From: Salinibacter ruber DSM 13855
GTDB lineage: Bacteria > Bacteroidota > Rhodothermia > Rhodothermales > Salinibacteraceae
Direction: 5' to 3'
Assembly: GCF_000013045.1 (NCBI RefSeq)
Contig: NC_007677.1
Location: forward strand, 3,222,203 to 3,286,202
Length of the DNA: 64,000 nt
Position numbers and translations under genes: made by a program. A model generated the notes under the pieces. The model saw only the letters and a program-made list of their open reading frames with translations, was not told the DNA's origin and searched no databases. Numbering within the stretch: the first letter of the stretch is position 1; every line of letters begins with the position of its first letter. Shown one piece after another: positions 25,492 to 32,297 of the stretch.

Positions 25492-25992
25492 TTAAATTTC
25501 AAAGGTGCGCTGGGCCATGCTCTTGGTGGCCTCCACCGCCGAGAGGTTGGCCTCGTAGACGCGGTTGGCGGACGTCATCCGGGCCATTTCCTGGGCAACG
25601 TTCACGTCCGGGTAGTGGACGTAGCCCTCCTCGTCGGCGTGCGGGTGGGAGGGGTCGTACTCGAGGCGCTCCTTCTCAATCTCCTCGATCTCGGTCTCGG
25701 GGCCCAGGTTTCCGGTGGCCTGCTCCGGCGGGAGCGAGGCCTCGCGCAGGTGCCGGGCATTGGTGCTGCGCAGTTCGAGCTGCGGGTCGAGTCCGCCCCG
25801 GTTCAGGCGCTCGTAATCCGCGTTGTCGACCTCCTGCACGGCCCGCTTGATCCGGAACGGGTCCCCGTCTTCCGTGCGCGAGGTGGAGGCGTTGGCGAGG
25901 TTCTCCGTGGCGGCGCCCAGCTTGCGGCGCTGGGCCTCCAGGCCGCGCGCGGCGGTCTTCATCGCGGGGAGAAACTGGTTTCCGATCGGCAT
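25492..25992 (-). CDS. flgC: Flagellar basal-body rod protein FlgC
   Basis: The N-terminal half has the rod-protein helix (MKTAARGLEAQRRKLGAATENLANAST), followed by a short variable middle, then the FlgC motif DPSHPHADEEGYVHYPDVNV and the C-terminal helix EMARMTSANRVYEANLSAVE ending ALQRTFEI-like (MAQRTFEI). 166 residues, slightly longer than usual. FlgC is a proximal rod subunit assembled with FlgB and FlgF. It follows flgB by 46 nt. Confidence 0.95.
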   Translation of the reverse strand: MPIGNQFLPAMKTAARGLEAQRRKLGAATENLANASTSRTEDGDPFRIKRAVQEVDNADYERLNRGGLDPQLELRSTNARHLREASLPPEQATGNLGPETEIEEIEKERLEYDPSHPHADEEGYVHYPDVNVAQEMARMTSANRVYEANLSAVEATKSMAQRTFEI

Positions 25993-26038
25993 GGGCAGGG
26001 GTTGCTTCTAGGGGAAAGGGGCGCGGGGAGCGCGGTGG

Positions 26039-26377
26039 CTACCGCGCGCTTCCGGTAATGCCGATTTTCATGAGGTCGAAGTGCTCGGTAAGGGCCCGGG
26101 AGGCCATCCGCGTGCGCATCTGGGTGTCCGTCAGCGTCATGAGCTCCTCCTCGAGCACGGGCGCCTCGTCTTCGACCTCCGTGTCGGGCTCCACCTCCGA
26201 CTGCTCCCGGAGGCTGCCCGAGTGCCGACGCACGTCCTGCAGCTCCTCTTCGAAGGAGACCGACATCCGGTCGTATCCGGGCGTGTCGATGTTTGCAAGG
26301 TTGCTGGACGCGGCCCGCCGACGCTGGGCGTAGGCGGACATCGCGTTGCGCAGAAGGCGAACCTGTGTGGTTTCCAT
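26039..26377 (-). CDS. flgB: Flagellar basal-body rod protein FlgB
   Basis: From the ATG at 26377 the protein (112 residues) reads METTQVRLLRNAMSAYAQRR, then RAASSNLANIDTPGYDRMSV, which is the FlgB/rod N-terminal signature. It ends with a helical MASRALTEHFDLMKIGITG segment. It is the first gene of the long basal-body operon and sits opposite the plus-strand kinase/regulator pair. Two candidate promoters of different sigma classes lie upstream: a sigma54 element at 26423-26438 and a sigma28-type element at 26478-26504. Confidence 0.95.
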   Translation of the reverse strand: METTQVRLLRNAMSAYAQRRRAASSNLANIDTPGYDRMSVSFEEELQDVRRHSGSLREQSEVEPDTEVEDEAPVLEEELMTLTDTQMRTRMASRALTEHFDLMKIGITGSAR

Positions 26378-26422
26378 GGCCGAATCGGTCCTGCGAAGAA
26401 AGCGCGTCGGGCCTACAATCCA

Positions 26423-26438
26423 ATCAAGCACCGTGCCA
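26423..26438 (-). promoter_or_regulatory. Sigma54-type -24/-12 promoter for flgB
   Basis: On the minus strand: TGGCACG, a 4-nt spacer GTGC, then TTGAT. The -24 box is a perfect match to the RpoN consensus (TGGCACG-N4-TTGCW). The -12 box keeps TTG but has AT for CW. It lies 46 nt upstream of the flgB start. The divergent gene pair at 26696-29083 encodes a sigma54 activator, which fits. Confidence 0.55.
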
Positions 26439-26477
26439 CGACCACAGACCACCGGTCCACCCGGCAGGGGGGGTTCG

Positions 26478-26504
26478 TTATCGACGAATTCGTCTCCGTG
26501 TTAA
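26478..26504 (-). promoter_or_regulatory. Sigma28-type promoter upstream of flgB
   Basis: The minus strand reads TTAACACG, an 11-nt spacer, then GTCGATAA. The register is the same as in the other sigma28-type sites, but both boxes are weaker. If active it would give flgB a second, late promoter in addition to the sigma54 element. Confidence 0.4.
26483..26494. promoter_or_regulatory. 12-bp perfect palindrome between flgB and the regulator pair
   Basis: GACGAATTCGTC is a perfect dyad about 45 nt upstream of the sigma54 -24 box and inside the spacer of the sigma28-type site. It could be the upstream activating sequence of the NtrC-type regulator or an operator. No second copy is visible here, so binding is only a suggestion. 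Confidence 0.3.
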
Positions 26505-26695
26505 AATGGAAGACATCTTCGGAGAAGGTGGGAAATATTTACACCAACCCGCGACCGGGATGGCCCCTGCCCCCCCGACAGACACGCCGTGCGGACCGGT
26601 GGCCCGTCTTGAGAAGATGCGGGGCCGGGGTCGGCGTACGGTTTGCGACACCAAGAACCACCGCGCTGCCTCCCTTCATCGTCCCCTTCCCGTCC

Positions 26696-27457
26696 ATGCC
26701 TCCCGACACGTCCCCCGAGCGCCCCTCGGTTCCGACCCTGGAGGTCCCGTCCACCCCGAGCGGCGCGGAGTCTCCCGACGCCGCCGAGGGGGCGTCGTCT
26801 CCGGCGGACGGACACGACGAGGCCCTGAAGCACCTGACGTCGGTGCTCACCCGCCACCTCGCCCCCCTCGCGAACACGATTGCCCGCCACGCGGATCGGC
26901 TGGTGGATGCGCCCGACCCGAAGCGGCGACGCGAGAGTGCGATGGACGTGCTGGCGGCCTCCGCCCAGATCGACGACCTGCTGGCGGCCCTCCGTCACTA
27001 CAGCCGCCCCGTCGACGCCTCCGCGCAGCGCGTGCCCGTGGCCGATGTGGTGGAGGACACGATCGGCCTGCTCGACGACACGGCGCAGACGCGAGTCCGG
27101 ATGAAGGTGGAGCCCGAGGCCGACGCCCCCATCGACGCGGACCCGGCCCTGCTCCGACAGGCCCTGCTCAACCTGTTGCAGAACGGCCTGGAAGCCACGA
27201 CCGCCCCCGAAACGGTGCTTCTGCGCGCCGCCCGTACCGATGCCGCCCCCCAGGTCGCGTTCGAGGTATGGAACGACGGGGAGATCGAGCTCGACGACCC
27301 GTCCGTGGTCTTCCAGCCGTTCTACTCCGCCCGCCCGCAGCACCTTGGGCTCGGGCTCCCCATCGCGGCCCACATCGCCGAGCAACACGACGGCTCCCTC
27401 CGCCTCTCCACGAACAGCGTCGCGGACGGGGGGACCTGCTTCACCCTCCAGGTCTGA
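26696..27457 (+). CDS. Soluble histidine kinase, FlrB/FleS-like partner of the sigma54 activator
   Basis: 253 residues with no membrane segment and no PAS domain. A disordered N-terminus (1-40) is followed by a divergent dimerisation helix with RHLAPLANTIARHADRL, where the His could be the phosphoaccepting residue (HxxPL instead of HExxxPL). The ATPase domain has an N-box LLRQALLNLLQNGLEAT, a reduced G1 (VWNDGEIELDD), an F-box VFQPFYSARP and G2 HLGLGLPIAAHIAEQ. The layout resembles kinases of flagellar FlrB/FleS systems. It is followed 87 nt later by a sigma54-dependent regulator gene and diverges from the flgB operon, so control of flagellar gene expression is a strong inference. Start is the first ATG before the kinase domain. 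Confidence 0.75.
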   Translation: MPPDTSPERPSVPTLEVPSTPSGAESPDAAEGASSPADGHDEALKHLTSVLTRHLAPLANTIARHADRLVDAPDPKRRRESAMDVLAASAQIDDLLAALRHYSRPVDASAQRVPVADVVEDTIGLLDDTAQTRVRMKVEPEADAPIDADPALLRQALLNLLQNGLEATTAPETVLLRAARTDAAPQVAFEVWNDGEIELDDPSVVFQPFYSARPQHLGLGLPIAAHIAEQHDGSLRLSTNSVADGGTCFTLQV

Positions 27458-27544
27458 GGTTCGACCGTCCGTCCATAGGGGCGTGTCCGTCTCGCGTCCC
27501 TGCCCCCCGTGCAGCATACGTTCACCCCACCGACCCCGCCAAGC

Positions 27545-29083
27545 ATGAACACAACCTCGCCCACGTCTCCTGCGACCACCTCTCCTCACATTCTGGCCGT
27601 CGACGACGAGGTCATGCTCCACGACGTCTTCGAGCGCCTCTTTCCGCGCGAGGGGATCGAGGTGACGGCCTGCTCGAGCGGCACGGAGGCAATCGAGCTG
27701 CTGGAGGACGCCGCCTTCGACCTCGTCCTGGCCACCCATCAGATGCCGGGGCCCGACGGCATGGAGCTGCTGGACCACATCCAGGAGCACCACCCGACGG
27801 TGCGCGTGATCCTGCTCTCGGACCAGGACAACGCGCAAAACGCCGTGCGGGCGATGCAGAAAGGGGCCGCCGACTACATTCCGAAGCCGTTCTCGACCGA
27901 CGAGCTCGTGGATCGGGTCAAGGGCCTTCTCGAGGAGCCGGCCCCGTCCGCGCAGCCGAGCAGCCTACCGGGCGGCGACTCCGCACCCGGCGCCGCAAAC
28001 GTGACCTCGGCCGACGGGGCCCCCACCGGCCGCCCCGACGACCCGGATCTCTCCACCAGCTCCTCGCTCTTTTCCCAGGACGGGGCGCCGGAGAGCGACG
28101 CCCAGTTCGTCGGGGAGCACGAGAGCATCCAGCACCTCAAAACGATGGTGCCGCGGGTCGCGCAGAGCGAGGCCCCGGTGTTCATCCACGGGGAGAGCGG
28201 GACAGGGAAGGAGATTCTGTCTCAGCTGATTCACGACCGGAGTGCCCGCGCCGACGCGCCCTACGTCCCCATCAACTGCGCCGCCCTGCCGAGCGACCTG
28301 GTGGAGAGCCACCTGTTCGGGCACGTCGAGGGGGCGTTCACCGGCGCGGTGGACGACATGGAGGGGGCGTTCGAACGGGCCGACGGCGGGACGCTGCTCC
28401 TCGACGAGATCACGGAGATTGACTGCGGCGTCCAGGCGAAGCTCCTGCGCGTACTGCAGGAACAGCAGTTTCAAAAGGTGGGCGCCTCGGAGAAGAAAGA
28501 GGTGGACGTGCGCGTCGTCGCCACGAGCAACCGGGACCTCAAAGAAGCGGTGGACGAGGGCGCCTTCCGGGAGGACCTGTACCACCGACTGGCGGTCTTT
28601 CCCCTCCACGTGCCGCCCCTGCGGGGCCGCCTCTCCGACATTCCCCTGCTGGCCGAACACTTCGTGGAGAAATACGCCGCCCAGTACGACCTTCCGGACA
28701 AACCGCTGTCGAGCGGGCTGCTACAGCACTTTCAGACCCACAGCTGGCCCGGCAACGTGCGGGAGCTCGAAAACATGATCCACCGGGGCGTGGTGATGGC
28801 CGCCGACGCGGACACCATCACGAAGGAGCACGTTCTGAACGCATCGTTTACGCGGGACGGGACCGCCGCCGACGCGGACGGGGGCACGGGGAGCGTGACG
28901 CTCACCCAGCTGGCGGACGGAGACGGCCCGCCAACGATTGCCGAAATGGAGCGCAAGCTCATTCTGCGCACCCTGTCGCAGGAGGACGTAAGCCAGAAGC
29001 ACGCCGCCGAGAAGCTCGGGGTCAGCGCGCGGACCATCCGCAACAAGTTGCAGGAGTACCGGGAGGACGGGTTCTCAATCTAG
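27545..29083 (+). CDS. Sigma54-dependent transcriptional activator (NtrC family) with atypical receiver
   Basis: The receiver domain (about 14-130) keeps the acid pocket (AVDDE, D20/D21), the switch Ser (LLSDQDN) and the Lys (PKPF). At the phosphoacceptor position, however, it has Thr: LVLATHQMPGPDG, T63 where relatives have Asp. A linker of about 50 residues follows. The AAA+ domain has Walker A GESGTGKE (about 217-224), the sigma54-contacting GAFTGA loop (about 263-268) and Walker B GGTLLLDEI. The C-terminal Fis-type HTH (HAAEKLGVSARTIRNKLQEY) binds DNA. It is comparable to FlrC/FleR/FlgR flagellar activators and probably acts on the -24/-12 element before flgB. The start is the ATG at 27545; a GTG at 27509 is the alternative. 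Confidence 0.88.
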   Translation: MNTTSPTSPATTSPHILAVDDEVMLHDVFERLFPREGIEVTACSSGTEAIELLEDAAFDLVLATHQMPGPDGMELLDHIQEHHPTVRVILLSDQDNAQNAVRAMQKGAADYIPKPFSTDELVDRVKGLLEEPAPSAQPSSLPGGDSAPGAANVTSADGAPTGRPDDPDLSTSSSLFSQDGAPESDAQFVGEHESIQHLKTMVPRVAQSEAPVFIHGESGTGKEILSQLIHDRSARADAPYVPINCAALPSDLVESHLFGHVEGAFTGAVDDMEGAFERADGGTLLLDEITEIDCGVQAKLLRVLQEQQFQKVGASEKKEVDVRVVATSNRDLKEAVDEGAFREDLYHRLAVFPLHVPPLRGRLSDIPLLAEHFVEKYAAQYDLPDKPLSSGLLQHFQTHSWPGNVRELENMIHRGVVMAADADTITKEHVLNASFTRDGTAADADGGTGSVTLTQLADGDGPPTIAEMERKLILRTLSQEDVSQKHAAEKLGVSARTIRNKLQEYREDGFSI

Positions 29084-29096
29084 GGTCTCGGCCCCG

Positions 29097-29456
29097 TTAA
29101 CCGAAGAGCTCGGTGAGGGAGGAGGCCACCTCTTCGGTCACGTCCGGCTCGGTGAACCGCCCATTTTCGACCTGCTCCTGAAGCTCCGTCCGCCGCTCCT
29201 CCGAGAGCGACGCCTCTTCGCTGAGGGCCTGGCGGCCGCGCTCCACGAGCGCCACGTCTTCGCCGCTGAGGCGCTCCTGGGCGGCGCGGGCGGCGTCGGA
29301 AATCTCAACCTGGTCGGTGCCGGCGGCGTCGGTCGTCTCGGACGACTGCTCCGACGACGCCTCCTCCGAGTTTGCGGCCTGCTGCGCCTCACCGATGTTT
29401 TCGTTGCGCGCCGAGTCTGGCTGCAACGGCCCGGTGGACGGGTTCTGAATGTTCAT
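29097..29456 (-). CDS. flgM: FlgM-like anti-sigma28 factor
   Basis: 119 residues, start MNIQNPSTGP. The disordered acidic first half is followed by the FlgM-type motif DQVEISDAARAAQERL (family: V-x-(I/L)-S-x-x-A) and two C-terminal helices, RRTELQEQVENGRFTEPD then VTEEVASSLTELFG, equivalent to the 'RxxxIxxAIxxGxYxVdxxxIAxxLl' region that binds FliA. FlgM holds sigma28 inactive until the hook is complete, then is exported. It is convergent with the sigma54 regulator (13 nt between stops) and lies directly downstream of its own sigma28-type promoter and the fliT-like gene. Confidence 0.75.
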   Translation of the reverse strand: MNIQNPSTGPLQPDSARNENIGEAQQAANSEEASSEQSSETTDAAGTDQVEISDAARAAQERLSGEDVALVERGRQALSEEASLSEERRTELQEQVENGRFTEPDVTEEVASSLTELFG

Positions 29457-29528
29457 GGGCTCAAGCGCTGTTTGTAAAGGATGGATGTTGGGGCCCCGTG
29501 CCACAAACGACTGCCGTCTCGCATGAGG

Positions 29529-29555
29529 TTATCGGGGCGGGGGCGGGCTTCTTAA
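29529..29555 (-). promoter_or_regulatory. Sigma28-type promoter for flgM
   Basis: The minus strand reads TTAAGAAG, an 11-nt spacer, then CCCGATAA. It sits between the stop of the fliT-like gene (29580) and the flgM start (29456). It implies that the anti-sigma factor is made by the sigma factor it inhibits, as known for FlgM in enterics. Confidence 0.65.
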
Positions 29556-29579
29556 GTGAAGAACACGTGAAGTAGGCGG

Positions 29580-29987
29580 CTATCCGCTCAGTTCGGGGGG
29601 GAGCACCCCGTCGTGGCCGCTCCGGTTCGAGGTTGAGGACGCGGTGTGGTCGTCGTACGAGTCGTTTGCGCGCTGCAGTCGCTGCAGTTGGTTGAGCTCC
29701 GCTTCAATCTCGTCTTCTCGCTCTCGGAGCTGATCCAGAAGCGCCTCGTGCTGGTCGACCAGGGCCTTCTGCTTTCGCCGGAGCGCGCCGTCGGCCCGGC
29801 TCGCGTCCGACGATGTGGACGGGGACGTGTCGGCCTCCGTTCCCGTGTCCCCCGCCAGGCGATCAATGAGCCGCGCGCGCCGGTCGATCAGCGCCGCCGT
29901 ACGGTCCCAGTCGTCGGCCTCCACCGCCTCGGCGATTCGCTCCCCAAGGTGGAGAAGGGCGTCGAGACGTTCGGCGGACACGGCCAT
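29580..29987 (-). CDS. FliT-like flagellar export chaperone
   Basis: 135 residues, all-helical, acidic. The first helix pair (LLHLGERIAEAVEADDWDRT followed by LIDRRARLIDRL) resembles FliT/FlgN-type chaperones, in which W-D-x-x-x-x-L-x-x-R-x-x-L-I is common. A long coiled-coil pair (KQKALVDQHEALLDQLRERE) follows. It lies directly after fliD, the usual place for fliT, whose product binds the FliD cap protein before export. Family similarity is weak at sequence level, so the call leans on position. Confidence 0.5.
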   Translation of the reverse strand: MAVSAERLDALLHLGERIAEAVEADDWDRTAALIDRRARLIDRLAGDTGTEADTSPSTSSDASRADGALRRKQKALVDQHEALLDQLREREDEIEAELNQLQRLQRANDSYDDHTASSTSNRSGHDGVLPPELSG

Positions 29988-30034
29988 TTACTCGAAATGG
30001 CGCTGTGGCGATGGGCGCGGCCCAGCGACCCCGG

Positions 30035-31519
30035 CTAAAAGAGCCGCTGGCTGATGGACTGCTGCTGGCTGGCGAGCGAGCGGATCGTGCTCTCGACCTC
30101 GGCGTACTGCTCACGGAGCTGCTGCTCGCGGCGCTGGAGGCGCTCGTCGAGACCGTTGATCCGGTCGTCAATTCGGTCGATGCTACTGTCGATGCTGTCC
30201 TGCCGGCTGTCGAGAAGCCCCCCCGTGTCGGCGTACTGATCCACGCGTTCCTTCATCCGCGTGGCGACCCCGTCGGGGCCGGCAAACAGATCCTTCAGGG
30301 CACCCTGGTTTTCACGGACAGCCGTACGAAGAGCATCTTCGTCGGTAAGTTTCAGGGTCCCGTCCCGGTTGGCCTCTATGCCAATGTCCGCGAGGGTGTT
30401 GAGCCCCTCCGGCTGGCCCTCTACCGGCCGGGTCGCGTCGGTGCGGAGCTGTCGACTCAACCGCCGGAAGGTACTGTCGTCCGCCAATTCTCCCCGCTCA
30501 CCGTTTTCCGGATTGACGTTCGTTTTCTCGTTCAGGAAGGTAATCACCTCGTTGACCCGATCGACGAAATTCTTCACCACACTCTGGGCCCCCTCCTCGT
30601 CCGCCGTCACTTCGAACGAGGACGCCGTCCCGTTGGCCTCCTCCAGGTTCATCGTCACCCCATCCACCGCGTCGGTCACCTCGTTGCTATTCCGGGTGAA
30701 GGTGAGGCCGTTCAGCTCGAACTCACTCGTCAGCTTCGAGCTGGCCTCGTCCGTCCCCACCTCCGTGATCTCGCCCCCCTGCGTGTCGTCGGCGATCTGA
30801 TCGGCGTTGACCTGCAGCTCCGAGAGCAAATTGTTCGACGAGTCGGAAAAGCTAAGCCGCCCCTGGTACCCGGTCTGCTGGCTTCGGAGCGAGAGGCGCG
30901 CCGTGCCGCTCGTGGGGTTGATCACCGATGCGCTCGGGCGCTGGTCGGCCGAGAGGGTTCCGTCGTCCACCGCCGACTGAAACGCGCTGTCGATGGCCGA
31001 CTGAATGTCGCTCAGCACTTCTTTGTTGTTGGTGCCGTCGGAGTCGACCGTCACGTCGATGGACGTGCGGGCGTCGGGATTGCTGTCGGTGGGGGTGGAC
31101 ACGTCCACCGAAAAGGTTTGAGCACCGTTGTTGGTGAAGAAGTCGGAGAGGTTCGACTTGTCGGCGTCGAACGTCTGAGACACCCGCCCGTCCTCCGAGG
31201 CGAGCCGGTTGACGGCCAGCGAGTAGCTGCCCGTGCTGGCCGTCTCGTCGGCCGATACGCTGAACCCCTCCGTGCCCTCCGCGGCACTGGCATTGCGGCC
31301 GTCAAAGGGACTGGAGGTCGTGTCGGTTAGGGTGCTCAGCTGACTTTGAAGCGATGAAAGCTTCCCGTCCAGGTCGCTCACCAGCGACTTGGTATTTTTC
31401 TTCTGCTGGCGCTCGTTCTGAAGCTCCAGCTTCGGCTGGCGCTCAATCCGGAGCGTGCGCTGGATCAGCCGCTGATACTTTGGGCTCAGGCCCGCTGAGG
31501 GGCCGACAGACGTTCCCAT
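30035..31519 (-). CDS. fliD: Flagellar filament cap protein FliD
   Basis: The N-terminal FliD region (LSPKYQRLIQRTLRIERQPK, then LVSDLDGKLSSLQSQLSTL) is followed by central beta-rich domains containing FELNGLTFTRNSNEVTDAVD and GVTMNLEEANGTASSFEVTA. The C-terminal coiled coil (IDRIDDRINGLDERLQRREQ ... YAEVESTIRSLASQQQ) matches FliD_C. 494 residues is normal. The pentameric or similar cap sits at the filament tip and folds incoming flagellin. It lies 53 nt downstream of fliS and 47 nt upstream of the fliT-like gene; the three are probably one transcript from the promoter at 32020-32046. Confidence 0.93.
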   Translation of the reverse strand: MGTSVGPSAGLSPKYQRLIQRTLRIERQPKLELQNERQQKKNTKSLVSDLDGKLSSLQSQLSTLTDTTSSPFDGRNASAAEGTEGFSVSADETASTGSYSLAVNRLASEDGRVSQTFDADKSNLSDFFTNNGAQTFSVDVSTPTDSNPDARTSIDVTVDSDGTNNKEVLSDIQSAIDSAFQSAVDDGTLSADQRPSASVINPTSGTARLSLRSQQTGYQGRLSFSDSSNNLLSELQVNADQIADDTQGGEITEVGTDEASSKLTSEFELNGLTFTRNSNEVTDAVDGVTMNLEEANGTASSFEVTADEEGAQSVVKNFVDRVNEVITFLNEKTNVNPENGERGELADDSTFRRLSRQLRTDATRPVEGQPEGLNTLADIGIEANRDGTLKLTDEDALRTAVRENQGALKDLFAGPDGVATRMKERVDQYADTGGLLDSRQDSIDSSIDRIDDRINGLDERLQRREQQLREQYAEVESTIRSLASQQQSISQRLF

Positions 31520-31572
31520 GGGTCCTTAGAAGATGTCGATGAGGAGGAGTAAACGGGCGGCGGGCAGTGCCG

Positions 31573-31887
31573 CTACGCGGGCTGTCCCTCGACGACGCCC
31601 TGCTTCCATCCGTCCCGGAGTTCTTCGAGCAGCTCGCGGATCACGTCGAGGTCGCCCGTTGCGCACTCGTTGAGGCAGTACTCGTAGATGCCCAGCAGGC
31701 GGTCGGCCAGTTCGCCGCCCTGCTCCACGTCAAGCGCATCAATCAATTCCACAATGACCTTGCGGAGCGTGTCCCGATCTTCCTGGTGGCAGGCCTGAAT
31801 GCCCGCCTCGTAGAGCTTTTCGATGAGCTTCTCCGGCGAGGCAGTCTGCACCGACTGCTGCTGGTATTGCTGACGTGCGCTGTACAT
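31573..31887 (-). CDS. fliS: Flagellin export chaperone FliS
   Basis: From the ATG at 31887 (104 residues). The N-terminal YSARQQYQQQSVQTASPEKL has the FliS pattern Y-x-x-x-x-V-x-T-A-s-P-x-k-L-I. It is followed by LYEAGIQACHQEDRDTLRKV and the helical core with DALDVEQGGELADRLLGIYE and YCLNECATGDLDVIRELLEE. The product binds the flagellin C-terminal helix and prevents premature polymerisation. The flagellins (37942-40547), and perhaps the D0-like protein at 37084-37578, are its likely clients. Confidence 0.92.
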   Translation of the reverse strand: MYSARQQYQQQSVQTASPEKLIEKLYEAGIQACHQEDRDTLRKVIVELIDALDVEQGGELADRLLGIYEYCLNECATGDLDVIRELLEELRDGWKQGVVEGQPA

Positions 31888-32019
31888 GAGGATGGATGCA
31901 AATTTGAGTCCAACGCGATCAAAATGGGGGACGACGGGCCGCCTCGTTCCCTCACGGGAAACGATTTCCGGCCCGGAGAGTCCTTCCGGGACGGCGGCGT
32001 CCCCGCCGTTCACCCCTGG

Positions 32020-32046
32020 TTATCGGAGCGCTGGGCAATCTTTTAA
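32020..32046 (-). promoter_or_regulatory. Sigma28-type promoter for fliS-fliD
   Basis: The minus strand reads TTAAAAGA, an 11-nt spacer, then TCCGATAA. It lies about 130 nt upstream of fliS, leaving a leader of roughly 125 nt, and should drive fliS, fliD and the fliT-like gene. Confidence 0.65.
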
Positions 32047-32110
32047 GGGCGCCCCGCGCCAAACGCCCGTTGTGCCATTCTGAACGGGGCCCCGGCCCCA
32101 TCCTCCCGGC

Positions 32111-32279
32111 CCGGCCCGTTGACGACTCGGTTCCCACACTCTCAGCGCAGCCCGCTGACTACTCGGTCGCCGCTGCTCCCAGCGCAGCCCGCTGACTACT
32201 CGTGCCGCAGGCCGCATGACCTCGCTCTACTCGGCCCTCGCTGTCGCTCCCAGCGCAGCCCGGTGGAGGCGATCGCCTC
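32111..32279. repeat. Imperfect direct repeats in the gap between the PAS/GAF kinase and fliS
   Basis: A 23-nt unit beginning CAGCGCAGCCCGCTGACTAC occurs at 32143-32165 and 32180-32202, with a truncated copy at 32251-32263 and a diverged one near 32115-32130. The flanks (GTCGC-GCTCC before the unit) repeat too. The block ends with the 14-bp palindrome GAGGCGATCGCCTC (32266-32279). It lies in the 3' region of the kinase gene, so it may act in transcription termination or be a small mobile or recombinogenic repeat. Confidence 0.6.
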
Positions 32280-32297
32280 GGGCCCGCGCTTGTGGAC

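Noticed and set aside
32111-32279. CRISPR array
   Set aside because: Repeats are few, decayed and unevenly spaced, with no spacers of constant length and no cas genes.
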